Source: Streptomyces cylindrosporus
GTDB taxonomy: Bacteria; Actinomycetota; Actinomycetes; Streptomycetales; Streptomycetaceae
Reading direction: 5' to 3'
Length of the DNA stretch: 64,000 nt
NCBI RefSeq assembly: GCF_022698165.1
Contig: NZ_JALDAY010000007.1
Coordinates: forward strand, 248,001-312,000
The notes under the pieces are model-generated. The model made no database searches, was not told where the DNA came from, and was given only the letters and a program-made list of their open reading frames with translations. Each line of letters begins with the position of its first letter. Position 1 is the stretch's first letter. This document shows, in pieces, positions 16,583 to 24,594 of the stretch. The translations under genes were made by a program, and so were the position numbers.

Positions 16583-18196
16583 CTACGCCGTCCCGTCGTC
16601 CAGACGTACCGGTCGTACCGTGGGTCTCTCGGTGCCGGTGATCGACAGCGACCCGGGACTGGCCGTCGCCGACGGGTCGGCCAGCCAGTGTTGGGCGTCG
16701 GTGCCGTCGCGGACCTTGACGACGATGTCGGCGTCCGGCGAGTCGGTGGTGGCGGCCAGTGCGAGCTGTTCGTCCCAGCGCGGCAGCAGTTCACCCCGCA
16801 CGGTGATGTCGTAGCGCACGTCGTCGCCCCGCTTGTCCTTCTCGGCGGCGCACCTGCCGAGCACCACCACGCCGGCGTCCACGTGCGAGTCCAGGCACAG
16901 CGCGGGATCCGCCGCGCTGCGCAGCAGGCCGTCGGTCTCGTACGACCACTGCTGGGTGGGCGCGGACGAACAGGCCGCCAGCTCGGTCCCGGCCCCGGCC
17001 TTCACCTCGCCGGTGATGTCGAGGCAGAGGTCGGCGGCGGCGTTGCGGAGCCTGGACTTGCCGGGGGCCGTGGGGAGTTGGGCCGTCGTACCGGGCGAGG
17101 AGTCGGCGCCCGCACCCGGCGCCGTACCGTCACTGGCGCTGTTCGAGGCGGCCGGGTCGACGCCGTCGTCGTGGGACCACAGCCCGGCGACGGCCACCGT
17201 GGCGATCAGGCCGGCGGAGGCGACGCCCACCCCGGTCAGCAGCGCCCGTGAGTTGCGCAGTGAGCCCGGCGTGCGGCGGCCCGGCAGCGGAATGCGGGGC
17301 AGCATCCGCGGGCGACCGCCGCCGTGCCGGCCGGAGCCGCGCGGCAGCCGCGGCGACTGGCCCGAGCGCCCCGGGCGGGACTCCAGATAGCGGCGCGCGC
17401 CCCAGCCGAGTACCGACTCGGCGAGCAGTACTCCCAACCCGCCCTCGAAATGACTCAGCTGTTCGGCGGCGAAACGGCAGTAGCGGCACTCGCTCAGATG
17501 TTGCTGGACATCGGGCAGCAGCGCTCCGCCCCGGCGAATGGGAACGTCGAGGAGACGGTTGTAGAACCGGCAATCCTTCGTCGGCGCGAGTTCTCGGTGG
17601 GCATGTACACAACCTTCGCGGAATTTTTCACGCGCCTGTTCGAGCGCCACCGACGCGGTGTCGGTGTCCATACCGAGCAGACCGGCGGGTATCGATATCG
17701 GCTCGGCCTCCACCTCGGTGTGCCACAGCAAACACCGGGCGAGTCCGGGGAGCGCCTGGAATGAACGCTCGGCCAGCTTGCGGTTTTCGGGCGTCATGGA
17801 CTTCGTGGTACGCATCCCTCGTCCGCCGGAGGGTTTCTGCAGTTCCGGCAGAACGGTCGATATTCGTTCCTCGGCGGACCACACCCGGACGGTTTCGCGC
17901 ACGGCCACCAGAAGCCGGGGCCGCAGCGCGAGGGCGGCCTCGCCCAGCGCCAGCCGGTCGAGGACCTGATGGAAGGCGGCCGAGGTCACCATGGAGGCGA
18001 GTTCGGAGGAGGCGGCGACACAGATGGCCGCGTAGTCGCGGGCCGCCTCCCAGTGCCGCGTCATCAGCAGCGCGACGGATTGGGAGACCTCGCCGTCCGG
18101 GCGGCCTCTCAGCCGGGCGGCGACGTTCTCGTCGGATTCGCCGGGCACCCCGCCGGCGGGCGGGTAAGGGGGACGAGGGGGGTGGGGGGTGGGCAC
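16583..18196 (-). CDS. Sigma-like/zinc-finger membrane protein with C-terminal ricin-type lectin domain (copy 1)
   Basis: 537 residues of unusual mosaic architecture. Residues about 35-200 resemble the two helical regions of an ECF sigma factor: SVALLMTRHWEAARDYAAIC, then FQALPGLARCLLWHTEVEAEPISIPAGLLGMD. A zinc-finger-like HxxxCxxC motif as in ZAS anti-sigma factors follows (His233, Cys237, Cys240). There is one transmembrane helix (about 318-339), a Ser/Gly/Pro linker, and an extracellular ricin-B-like domain from about 370 with QQW and QHW repeats. GTG 18196 is preceded by GGAAGG, and this start puts the zinc motif at exactly the same residue numbers as in the paralogue at 36773-38695. It may sense cell-surface or extracellular glycans and signal inward; that is inference. 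Confidence 0.85.
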   Translation of the reverse strand: MPTPHPPRPPYPPAGGVPGESDENVAARLRGRPDGEVSQSVALLMTRHWEAARDYAAICVAASSELASMVTSAAFHQVLDRLALGEAALALRPRLLVAVRETVRVWSAEERISTVLPELQKPSGGRGMRTTKSMTPENRKLAERSFQALPGLARCLLWHTEVEAEPISIPAGLLGMDTDTASVALEQAREKFREGCVHAHRELAPTKDCRFYNRLLDVPIRRGGALLPDVQQHLSECRYCRFAAEQLSHFEGGLGVLLAESVLGWGARRYLESRPGRSGQSPRLPRGSGRHGGGRPRMLPRIPLPGRRTPGSLRNSRALLTGVGVASAGLIATVAVAGLWSHDDGVDPAASNSASDGTAPGAGADSSPGTTAQLPTAPGKSRLRNAAADLCLDITGEVKAGAGTELAACSSAPTQQWSYETDGLLRSAADPALCLDSHVDAGVVVLGRCAAEKDKRGDDVRYDITVRGELLPRWDEQLALAATTDSPDADIVVKVRDGTDAQHWLADPSATASPGSLSITGTERPTVRPVRLDDGTA

Positions 18197-18680
18197 TGAG
18201 CGGATTCCTTCCCACGCGCATTGGGACACAAGGGAGTTGTGACCGCCGAAAAGGCCCCCTGGTTGGTGCACACCTCTTGGACGGCCGGGCGCGAGGAGCG
18301 TGAATTCGGCTGCACCATTCCCCCCGCACGGCTGGTTCACCCTTGCACAACACACTCATGACCAACAAGGCACTTGAGCAACATCCGCCTCTTTGAAAGA
18401 AAGTCAGATACGGCGGCAACTCGCCTCACCCGCACGAGCTTTCCTCTTTCCATGCGCCCCGTGTGAAACAGGCGCACGCGCCGGCGCGACGCGCACGCTC
18501 CCGGCGCGCACCACCCCGTAGTGCACTGGAGTCGGCCCTTCTCGAAAAGGCCCCGCGCAGGAAGGCGGCTCTCCTGCGCCGAACGGGCCGCCGACCTTGT
18601 TCCTCCCGCCCTCGGTCGGCGGCCCCGGGGGGCGGGTCGGCGCGCTGCGGGCGGCGGCACCGAACGCGCGCCGACACCCC
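18197..18680. other. 484-bp intergenic region upstream of ricin-domain copy 1
   Basis: It holds the promoter side of the minus-strand ricin-domain gene and the 3' side of the toxin-antitoxin operon. At 18338-18348 the minus strand reads GTGCAAGGGTG. An almost identical GTGCAAAGGTG occurs upstream of the paralogue at 38898-38908. No gene was recognised, and small reading frames here lack support. Confidence 0.5.
18555..18625 (-). terminator. Hairpins downstream of the toxin gene
   Basis: Bases 18555-18579 form an 8-bp hairpin (GCGCAGGA / TCCTGCGC). Bases 18585-18625 form a 12-bp stem (GGGCCGCCGACC / GGTCGGCGGCCC) with a 17-base loop. Both lie 55-125 bases past the toxin stop in its direction of transcription and plausibly end that operon. 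Confidence 0.6.
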
Positions 18681-19058
18681 TCAGATCTGCCAGGAGCGCA
18701 GCCGGTCGGCCGCGCCGTACACGTCGACCTTCCCGTCGATCAGGTCACGGGCCAGGTCGACGAGGGCGCCGTAGGGCGGGTCGATGCCCGCGCCGCTGAC
18801 GAACATGTACGCCACGGCGGTCGCGCAGGCGAAGCGGGCGTTGGCCGCGGGCAGCGGCTTGAGCAGGGCGAGGGTGTGCAGCAGGGCGGCGGCCCGCCAG
18901 GCCGGGTCGGAGTCCACGCCCAGGCGGGGCGGGTCGACGCGGTGGCGGGCGACGGCGGCGACCAGCGCGGAGAAGTCGTTGACCGTGGGCTGGTCGGGCA
19001 GGACCTCTTCGTGGCGCTGGAGCAGCCAGGGCACGTCGATGTGGATGACGGGTGCCAT
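18681..19058 (-). CDS. Fic/Doc-family toxin component with degenerate active-site motif
   Basis: A 125-residue all-helical protein of the Doc-like (death-on-curing) type, paired with an antitoxin. The place of the Fic motif HPFx(D/E)GN(G/K)R is taken by Lys67-Pro-Leu-Pro-Ala-Ala-Asn73-Ala-Arg75 in LKPLPAANARFACATAV. Asn and Arg are kept, but the catalytic His is Lys and the acidic residue is Ala. Canonical Fic AMPylation and Doc kinase activity need that His, so it is either inactive or uses another chemistry. The rest of the fold (HIDVPWLLQRHEEVLPDQPTVNDFSALVAAVARH) is typical. It is second in a two-gene operon, 3 bases after the antitoxin. Confidence 0.85.
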   Translation of the reverse strand: MAPVIHIDVPWLLQRHEEVLPDQPTVNDFSALVAAVARHRVDPPRLGVDSDPAWRAAALLHTLALLKPLPAANARFACATAVAYMFVSGAGIDPPYGALVDLARDLIDGKVDVYGAADRLRSWQI

Positions 19059-19061
19059 CGG

Positions 19062-19307
19062 TCAGGCGACCCGCCCCTCGCTCGCGCCCGCTGGTTCGTC
19101 GTCCGGGAAGGCGGCCGCGAACTCGTCGGCGTGCGCGGCGAAGAAGCGGCGGAACTCCTCCGCGCCCTCCTGCAGCGCCCGGTGCCGGGCGATGTCCGCC
19201 GCGGCGGCCTCCCGCACGAGCGCCTTCATCGACGTACCGCGTTCCTTGGCGATCTGGCGCAGGTCCTCTAGTTCGCGATCGCTGAACTCCACATTCAGAG
19301 CTGGCAT
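19062..19307 (-). CDS. Ribbon-helix-helix-type antitoxin
   Basis: An 81-residue protein. Its N-terminus (MPALNVEFSDRELEDLRQIAKERGTSMKALVREAAA) is a typical ribbon-helix-helix DNA-binding segment. The C-terminal helix (HRALQEGAEEFRRFFAAHADEFAAAFPDDEP) is the expected toxin-wrapping or neutralising tail. It precedes the Fic-type toxin by 3 bases, the usual antitoxin-first order. A small palindrome just upstream may be the autoregulatory operator. Confidence 0.88.
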   Translation of the reverse strand: MPALNVEFSDRELEDLRQIAKERGTSMKALVREAAAADIARHRALQEGAEEFRRFFAAHADEFAAAFPDDEPAGASEGRVA

Positions 19308-19331
19308 GCCTTCACGGTACCGCCGGGGTAC

Positions 19332-19341
19332 TTACTCGTAA
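19332..19341. promoter_or_regulatory. Possible antitoxin operator
   Basis: TTACTCGTAA (4-bp arms, 2-base centre) sits in an AT-rich patch 25-34 bp upstream of the antitoxin start, where an autoregulating RHH antitoxin would bind. The site is short, so support is modest. Confidence 0.4.
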
Positions 19342-19453
19342 ATACTCCCTGCTCAGGGTGGTTGTGCTGTGGTACCTTACGGCGCCCGACCCGGCCGAGG
19401 TGCACGTCCGAATCCCGCCGGTCGCGGGCCGCGGCGCGCAGCAGACTGAAGCC

Positions 19454-19969
19454 ATGACGACACACACGACGTACACGGCGTACACGACGATCGACAGTCC
19501 GGTGGGCGAGCTGCTCCTCGTCGGCGACGGCACCGCCCTCGTCTCGCTGTCCCTGCCGGGGCAGCGCAACGCGCCCGTCGTCGGTGCCGGGTGGCGGCGC
19601 GACGACGGGGCCTTCGGCGAGGCCGCCCGGCAGCTGGCCGACTACTTCGCGGGTCGGCTCACCCGCTTCGAGCTGGACCTCGCGCCCGTGGGCACGGAGT
19701 TCCAGCAGCGGGTGTGGCGGGCGCTCGACGACATCCCGTACGGCGGCACGACGACGTACGGCGAACTCGCCGCGCGGCTCGGTGTGCCGCGCGACGAGAT
19801 CCGGGCCGTGGGTGCCGCGGTCGGCGCCAACCCGCTGCTGCTCGTCCGCCCCTGCCACCGCGTGATCGGCGCCGACGGCTCGATGCGCGGGTACGCGGGC
19901 GGCGTGGAGACCAAGGTGCGGCTGCTCACGCACGAGGGTGCGCTGCAGCCCATGCTGGAGCTGTCATGA
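19454..19969 (+). CDS. ogt: Methylated-DNA-[protein]-cysteine S-methyltransferase
   Basis: A 171-residue suicide repair enzyme that transfers alkyl groups from O6-alkylguanine to its own cysteine. The acceptor is Cys134 in LLVRPCHRVIGADG, and the helix-turn-helix Arg118 is in EIRAVGAAVGANP. The N-terminal ribonuclease-like domain is present, giving the usual Ogt length without an Ada domain. ATG 19454 puts the family start TTIDSPVGELLLVG near the N-terminus. It is translationally coupled (ATGA, 19966-19969) to a 2-oxoglutarate/Fe(II) oxygenase. Confidence 0.95.
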   Translation: MTTHTTYTAYTTIDSPVGELLLVGDGTALVSLSLPGQRNAPVVGAGWRRDDGAFGEAARQLADYFAGRLTRFELDLAPVGTEFQQRVWRALDDIPYGGTTTYGELAARLGVPRDEIRAVGAAVGANPLLLVRPCHRVIGADGSMRGYAGGVETKVRLLTHEGALQPMLELS

Positions 19970-20685
19970 CCCCCACCCTGACGCAGGCCCGCCGGCGCGT
20001 CGCCGAGACCGACTGGGCGGCGCTCGCCACCGAGCTCGACGCGCTCGGCAGCGCGCCGACCGGGCGGCTGTTGACACCCGCCGAGTGCCGTGACCTGGCC
20101 GCGCTGTACGACAAGCCGGAGCTGTTCCGTACGACGGTCGACATGGCGCGGCACCGGTTCGGCTCCGGCGAGTACCGCTACTTCACCCATGAGCTGCCTG
20201 GTCCGGTGGCCGCCCTGCGCGCCGCGTTGTACCCGCGGCTGCTGCCGATCGCGCGGGACTGGGCGGCCCGGCTCGGCCGTCCGGCGCCCTGGCCGGACTC
20301 CCTGGAGGAGTGGCTGGAGCGCTGCCACGCGGCCGGGCAGGACCGGTCGGCGCAGATCCTGCTGCGCTACACCGAGGGCGACTGGAACGCGCTGCACCGG
20401 GACGTGTTCGGCGAGCTGGTCTTCCCGCTCCAGGTGGTGGTCGGCCTCGACGAGTACGGCGGTGACTACACGGGCGGCGAGTTCCTGATGGTCGAGCAGC
20501 GTGCGCGGGCCCAGTCCCGGGGTACCGCGACCGCACTCCGGCAGGGCCACGGGCTGGTCTTCACGACCCGGGACCGGCCGGTGCGGACGGTGCGCGGCTG
20601 GTCGGCTGGGGGCATGCGGCATGGGGTGAGTACGGTGCGCTCTGGCCATCGGCGCTCGCTGGGGCTCGTTTTCCATGATGCGTGA
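19966..20685 (+). CDS. 2-oxoglutarate/Fe(II)-dependent oxygenase
   Basis: A 239-residue cupin-fold dioxygenase. Candidate iron ligands are His144 and Asp146 (NALHRDVFGELVF) and His219 (GGMRHGVSTVRSGHRRSLGLVFHD), with a nearby Arg to bind 2-oxoglutarate. The region LQVVVGLDEYGGDYTGGEFLMVEQR is typical of the prolyl-hydroxylase-like group. It starts inside the ogt stop codon (ATGA), so the two proteins are made together. By analogy with ada-alkB it might act in alkylation repair, but sequence similarity to AlkB itself is not obvious. The call is firm for the superfamily only. Confidence 0.85.
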   Translation: MTPTLTQARRRVAETDWAALATELDALGSAPTGRLLTPAECRDLAALYDKPELFRTTVDMARHRFGSGEYRYFTHELPGPVAALRAALYPRLLPIARDWAARLGRPAPWPDSLEEWLERCHAAGQDRSAQILLRYTEGDWNALHRDVFGELVFPLQVVVGLDEYGGDYTGGEFLMVEQRARAQSRGTATALRQGHGLVFTTRDRPVRTVRGWSAGGMRHGVSTVRSGHRRSLGLVFHDA

Positions 20686-20722
20686 CGCTGGAAGAGTGGT
20701 GATGGATCTGCGGGCCGGTGGG

Positions 20723-20759
20723 GGCTGGTCGCGCAGTTCCCCGCGCCCCTTTGGGGCGC
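20723..20759. repeat. Dispersed intergenic repeat, copy 1, ending in a hairpin
   Basis: A 28-base sequence beginning GGCTGGTCGCGCAGTTCCCC (20723-20750) is repeated exactly at 40967-40994. Here it runs into a perfect hairpin GCGCCCC-TTT-GGGGCGC (20743-20759). It lies between two convergent genes, so it may act as a terminator for either strand. Confidence 0.8.
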
Positions 20760-20765
20760 TGCTGC

Positions 20766-21377
20766 TCAGGTGGCTCCCCAGAACCCTTGGCGTCTGTAAC
20801 TTCCCTCCCAGAACAGGCGGTTGAGGATCCGTACCGGTGGTGGCATGGCTGCCAGGAACGCGGATCGGTCGGGTGCCGGGGCGCCGTCCACGATCCACGG
20901 TACGAACACCGCGGCTCCGCGCAGGCCCTGGACCTCGCGCATGCGGCCGGTGAAGGCTGCCCAGTCCGCGGCCGTCAGGACGTCCTGCATCAGCGGCAGC
21001 GCGGCGTCCTCCTCGTGCTTGAGGTGGTCGTCGAGGGTGGCCGTCAACGCCCGTACCAGATCGGGCAGTTCTGGCGTCCGCTCGGCCAGCGCGGTGTCGA
21101 CCGCGGCCAGCAGCGGGTCGATGCGGGAGTGCTCGGCCTCCATGTCGTCGAGCAGGGCCAGGTCGCGCGGGCGGCCGGCGAGGCGTTGTCGGGTGCGCGG
21201 CCACAGGTCGCTGTCCTCGGCGGTGTGGTGGATGTGCAGCTGGTGCTTGAAGTTCTCCCATCCCGCGCGGACCCCGGGAGTGTGCGCCCGGCCGTCGTCG
21301 ACGGCCCGCGCGAGGCGCTCCAGGTCCCGGCGGAAGGCGTCATGGGCGGCGTACATGGCGGTGAAGTCGATGCTCAT
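20766..21377 (-). CDS. Hemerythrin-like HHE-domain protein
   Basis: A 203-residue four-helix-bundle protein with the metal-binding pattern of the hemerythrin/HHE family: HDAFRRDLERLARAV, HQLHIHHTAEDSDLWPRT, DDMEAEHSRIDPLL and DDHLKHEEDAALPLM. It probably binds a diiron centre and acts in oxygen, NO or iron handling. ATG 21377 follows a GAGGT ribosome-binding site. It is divergent from the ECF41 sigma gene; the region between carries TGTCACA-type elements on both strands. Confidence 0.9.
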   Translation of the reverse strand: MSIDFTAMYAAHDAFRRDLERLARAVDDGRAHTPGVRAGWENFKHQLHIHHTAEDSDLWPRTRQRLAGRPRDLALLDDMEAEHSRIDPLLAAVDTALAERTPELPDLVRALTATLDDHLKHEEDAALPLMQDVLTAADWAAFTGRMREVQGLRGAAVFVPWIVDGAPAPDRSAFLAAMPPPVRILNRLFWEGSYRRQGFWGAT

Positions 21378-21452
21378 CGGTCTGCTACCTCGATCGCGAT
21401 GTCGGAGTGACTGCTCCGGACTCGCGTTCAAGAGGGCCGGGCGGCCGGCGAG

Positions 21453-21510
21453 TGTGACACGGGGCGAGCGCCGTGAGAGCTAGGTCACATACAGGCCGTT
21501 CCTTGTCACA
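21453..21510. promoter_or_regulatory. TGTCACA-type elements between hemerythrin and ECF41 sigma genes
   Basis: TGTCACA occurs at 21504-21510 on the plus strand, and GGTCACA at 21483-21489. The reverse complement TGTGACA is at 21453-21459, reading toward hemerythrin. ECF41 sigma factors are known to use TGTCACA as a -35 element with a CGTC -10. No clean CGTC at the expected distance was found, so these are candidates only. Confidence 0.45.
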
Positions 21511-21564
21511 TTCGGACCCCCCTGTCCCCTCCCAGTTGTGAGCGCGACAGCGGGGAGGCCACAC

Positions 21565-22485
21565 ATGTCCGAGAGCCGGGCGACCGACGAGGCGACCGAT
21601 GTCTTCCTGGACCATCGGGAGCTGTTGTTCAGCCTCGTCTACAACATGCTGGGCAGCGTCGCCGACACCGAGGACGTGCTGCAGGACACCTGGCTGTCCT
21701 GGTCGGCCCGGGGCACCGACGGCATCGCCAATCCGCGGGCCTATCTGGTCCGTATCGCCGTCAACCACGCCCTCCAGCGCCGGGCCACGATCAGCCGCCG
21801 CCGGGAGACCTACGTCGGCCCGTGGCTGCCGGAGCCGCTGGTCGCCGACGACCGGACGGCGGAGGAACCGGCCCTGCGCACCGAGTCCGTGTCACTGGCG
21901 ATGCTGGTGGTGCTGGAGTCGCTGACCCCGCTGGAACGGGCGGTGTTCGTCCTCAACGAGGTGTTCGGCTATCCGCACACCGAGATCGCGGACATCATCG
22001 ACCGCAAGCCGGCGGCGGTACGGCAGCTCGCGCACCGCGCCCGGGACCATGTGCACGCCCGGCGGCCGCTGTACCGGGCGCATCCGCGGGTGCGGCGGGA
22101 GGCGACCGAGCGGTTCGTGCGGGCCGCGCTCGGCGGGGACATCGGCGAGCTGATGGAGATCCTCGCGCCGGACGTCACGGTGTGGTCGGACGGCGGCGGC
22201 AGGCGCCGGGCGGCGGGGCTGCGCCCGGTGCACGGCCGGGACAAGGTGGTCCGTCTGATCACCTCGTTCACCACCCGGCGCGACCGGCAGCACTTCGACC
22301 TGAGCTACCGCCGGGTCAACGGCGACGACGCCGCCGTGCTGTTCCAGGGCGACTCCCCGTACGCCGTCATGGTCATGGACCTCACCCCCGAGGGCGACCG
22401 GGTCAGCGGCGTCTACATCGTCACCAACCCCGACAAGCTCACGCATGTGCACAAGAGCGCCGAGGACACCGAGGAGGCGGAGTGA
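21565..22485 (+). CDS. sigJ: RNA polymerase sigma factor SigJ-type, ECF41 group with SnoaL-like C-terminal domain
   Basis: A 306-residue ECF sigma factor. Region 2 is about residues 15-75 and region 4 about 110-165 (LTPLERAVFVLNEVFGYPHTEIADIIDRKPAAVRQLAHRAR). A SnoaL/NTF2-like C-terminal domain (about 180-290) follows. The three hallmarks of ECF41 are all present: WLPEPL in the linker (87-92), DGGG (209-212) and NPDKL (288-292). In this group the fused C-terminal domain controls activity in place of a separate anti-sigma factor. ATG 21565 follows a GGGGAGG site. It overlaps the cytochrome b gene by 4 bases (GTGA), so the sigma factor is made together with that protein. Confidence 0.92.
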   Translation: MSESRATDEATDVFLDHRELLFSLVYNMLGSVADTEDVLQDTWLSWSARGTDGIANPRAYLVRIAVNHALQRRATISRRRETYVGPWLPEPLVADDRTAEEPALRTESVSLAMLVVLESLTPLERAVFVLNEVFGYPHTEIADIIDRKPAAVRQLAHRARDHVHARRPLYRAHPRVRREATERFVRAALGGDIGELMEILAPDVTVWSDGGGRRRAAGLRPVHGRDKVVRLITSFTTRRDRQHFDLSYRRVNGDDAAVLFQGDSPYAVMVMDLTPEGDRVSGVYIVTNPDKLTHVHKSAEDTEEAE

Positions 22486-24002
22486 GCACCACCACCGAGA
22501 CCCCCGGCAGGGCAGCCGACCCCGGCCGGGGCGAGCGCGTCGCCGACTGGCTGGACGGCCGCCTCGGCATCCACACGCTGGGCCGCAAGTACCTGCGCAA
22601 GGTCTTCCCGGACCACTGGTCCTTCCTGCTGGGCGAGATCTGCCTGTACAGCTTCGTCGTCCTGGTCCTGACCGGCATCTACCTCACCCTGTTCTTCCAT
22701 CCGTCGATGAACGAGGTGACGTACCACGGCAGTTACGTCCCGCTGAACGGCGTGCGGATGTCCGAGGCGTACGCCTCCACCCTGGACATCAGCTTCGACG
22801 TGCGCGGCGGGCTGCTGATCCGGCAGCTGCACCACTGGGCGGCGCTGGTCTTCGTGGCCGCGATGCTCACGCACATGATGCGGCACTTCTTCACGGGGTC
22901 GTTCCGCAAGCCGCGCGAGGTGAACTGGCTGTTCGGCTGGACGCTGCTCTTCCTCGGCCTGTTCGAGGGCCTGTTCGGCTACTCGCTGCCGGACGACCTG
23001 CTGTCGGGCACGGGCCTGCGTTTCGTCAACGGCGCGCTGCTGTCGGTGCCGATCGTGGGGACGTATCTCTCGATGTTCCTGTTCGGCGGCGAGTTCCCGG
23101 GCCATGACATCGTGGCCCGCTTCTATTCGCTGCACATCCTGCTGATCCCCGGCATCATGGCGGCGCTCGTCCTGGCGCACCTCATCCTGGTCGTCTACCA
23201 CAAGCACACCCAGTTCGCGGGCCCCGGGCGGACCGAACGGAACGTCGTCGGCACCCCGTTCATGCCGGTGTACCTGGCGAAGGCGGGCGGTTTCTTCTTC
23301 CTGGTCTTCGGCGCCCTGTCGATCGTCGCCGCGGTGGCGACGATCAACCCGGTCTGGGTGTACGGCCCCTTCCGCCCCGACCAGGTCTCCACGGGCGCGC
23401 AGCCCGACTGGTACCTGGGCTTCGCGGAGGGCCTGGTCCGGGTGATGCCGGGCTGGGAGATCAACCTGTGGGGCCACACCCTCGTCCTCGGGGTGCTGAT
23501 CCCGGTCGTGGTCTTCCCGCTGCTCCTGGTGTTCATCGGCGTCTACCCGTTCCTGGAGGCGCGGGTCACCGGCGACAGGCGCGAGCACCATCTCCTGGAC
23601 CGGCCGCGCAACCGCCCGGTCCGCACGGCGATCGGCGCGGCCTGGATCAGCCTCTACCTGATCCTCCTCGCGGGCGGCGGCAACGACATCGTGGCGACCC
23701 GGCTGCATCTGTCCATCAACACGGTCACCTGGACGGTCCGGGTCGCGCTGTTCGTCCTCCCGGCCGTCGTCTTCGTCGTCACCCGCCGCATCTGCCTGGG
23801 TCTCCAACTCCGGGACCGGGAGCTGGTGTTGCACGGCCGGGAGACGGGCGTGATCAAGCGGCTGCCGCACGGCGAGTACGTCGAGGTGCACCAGCCGCTG
23901 ACACAGGCCGAACTGCACACCCTCACCGCGCACGAGCGGCCCCGGGAACTCGTGGAGCACCGGCCCGACGAGGCGGAGGAGCGGGAGACGGTGCAACCGT
24001 GA
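22482..24002 (+). CDS. Cytochrome b subunit of a bc-type quinol oxidoreductase, orphan QcrB-like
   Basis: A 506-residue membrane protein of the actinobacterial cytochrome b (QcrB) type. Residues 1-60 are cytosolic, then come eight or more helices. Candidate haem ligands are His residues in RQLHHWAALVFVAAMLTHMMRHF and in FYSLHILLIPGIMAALVLAHLILVVYHKH. The quinol-site segment around PDWYLGFAEGLVRVMPGWEI is retained. The Rieske (QcrA) and cytochrome c (QcrC) genes of the normal qcrCAB operon are absent. It starts with GTG inside the ECF41 gene's stop, so it is probably a second, stress-linked copy rather than the main respiratory subunit. Confidence 0.9.
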   Translation: MSTTTETPGRAADPGRGERVADWLDGRLGIHTLGRKYLRKVFPDHWSFLLGEICLYSFVVLVLTGIYLTLFFHPSMNEVTYHGSYVPLNGVRMSEAYASTLDISFDVRGGLLIRQLHHWAALVFVAAMLTHMMRHFFTGSFRKPREVNWLFGWTLLFLGLFEGLFGYSLPDDLLSGTGLRFVNGALLSVPIVGTYLSMFLFGGEFPGHDIVARFYSLHILLIPGIMAALVLAHLILVVYHKHTQFAGPGRTERNVVGTPFMPVYLAKAGGFFFLVFGALSIVAAVATINPVWVYGPFRPDQVSTGAQPDWYLGFAEGLVRVMPGWEINLWGHTLVLGVLIPVVVFPLLLVFIGVYPFLEARVTGDRREHHLLDRPRNRPVRTAIGAAWISLYLILLAGGGNDIVATRLHLSINTVTWTVRVALFVLPAVVFVVTRRICLGLQLRDRELVLHGRETGVIKRLPHGEYVEVHQPLTQAELHTLTAHERPRELVEHRPDEAEERETVQP

Positions 24003-24083
24003 CCGCCGCCAGGACTGTCTCACACACCGACACCCGGGTGACGCAGTGCCGTTCACCCGCCGGCACCGTCGTGGGAGGCACCG

Positions 24084-24584
24084 ATGGCCATGGTCGGCCT
24101 GTTCTGGATCACCGAGGACTGCGTGTACGTCGGGGCCGAGGCGGTCGGCGCGGCGTCCGGGGTCAGGCTGACGGAGGCCGGCGTCGAGACCGTCGGCCTC
24201 GATCACGGCTCCTCGTGGGGCTGGGAGAAGGTACGGCGGATCGAGGCCGCCGACGTGGCCGTGCGCTCCGCCGCGCGGCGGCTGGCGTCCCTGGCGCTGG
24301 ACTCGGTGGTCGTGCTGGTGAGCGGTGACGGCGTACTGCCGCCGGCCTTCACCGTACGGGTGGAGACCGCCGACGCGGCCGAGGAGGTGAGCGTCTTCTC
24401 CCCCGCCGTCGGCGGCATCTACACGCCGCTCGAGTACGACCTCTCCCGCGCCGTCCTGGAGCGGCTCACCGACGATGTGTCGAGGGTCGGTGAGCTGCTC
24501 GCCTGGGGCCGTGCCCACGCCGCGGACGGCACCCCGCGCCGCGAGGAGCGCGAGGAGCTGCTGCGGGAGTGGGCCGGAGCCTGA
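24084..24584 (+). CDS. Conserved hypothetical protein, beta-rich
   Basis: A 166-residue cytoplasmic protein of no recognised family. The first 100 residues look like alternating beta strands with a PH-like feel (TVGLDHGSSWGWEKVRRIEAADVAV, then AFTVRVETADAAEEVSVFSPAVGG). A helical C-terminus (LERLTDDVSRVGELLAWGRAHA and EREELLREWAG) follows. ATG 24084 is preceded by GGGAGG with 5-base spacing. It lies 81 bases downstream of cytochrome b on the same strand and may share its transcript. Confidence 0.75.
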   Translation: MAMVGLFWITEDCVYVGAEAVGAASGVRLTEAGVETVGLDHGSSWGWEKVRRIEAADVAVRSAARRLASLALDSVVVLVSGDGVLPPAFTVRVETADAAEEVSVFSPAVGGIYTPLEYDLSRAVLERLTDDVSRVGELLAWGRAHAADGTPRREEREELLREWAGA

Positions 24585-24594
24585 GGATCCGCCG

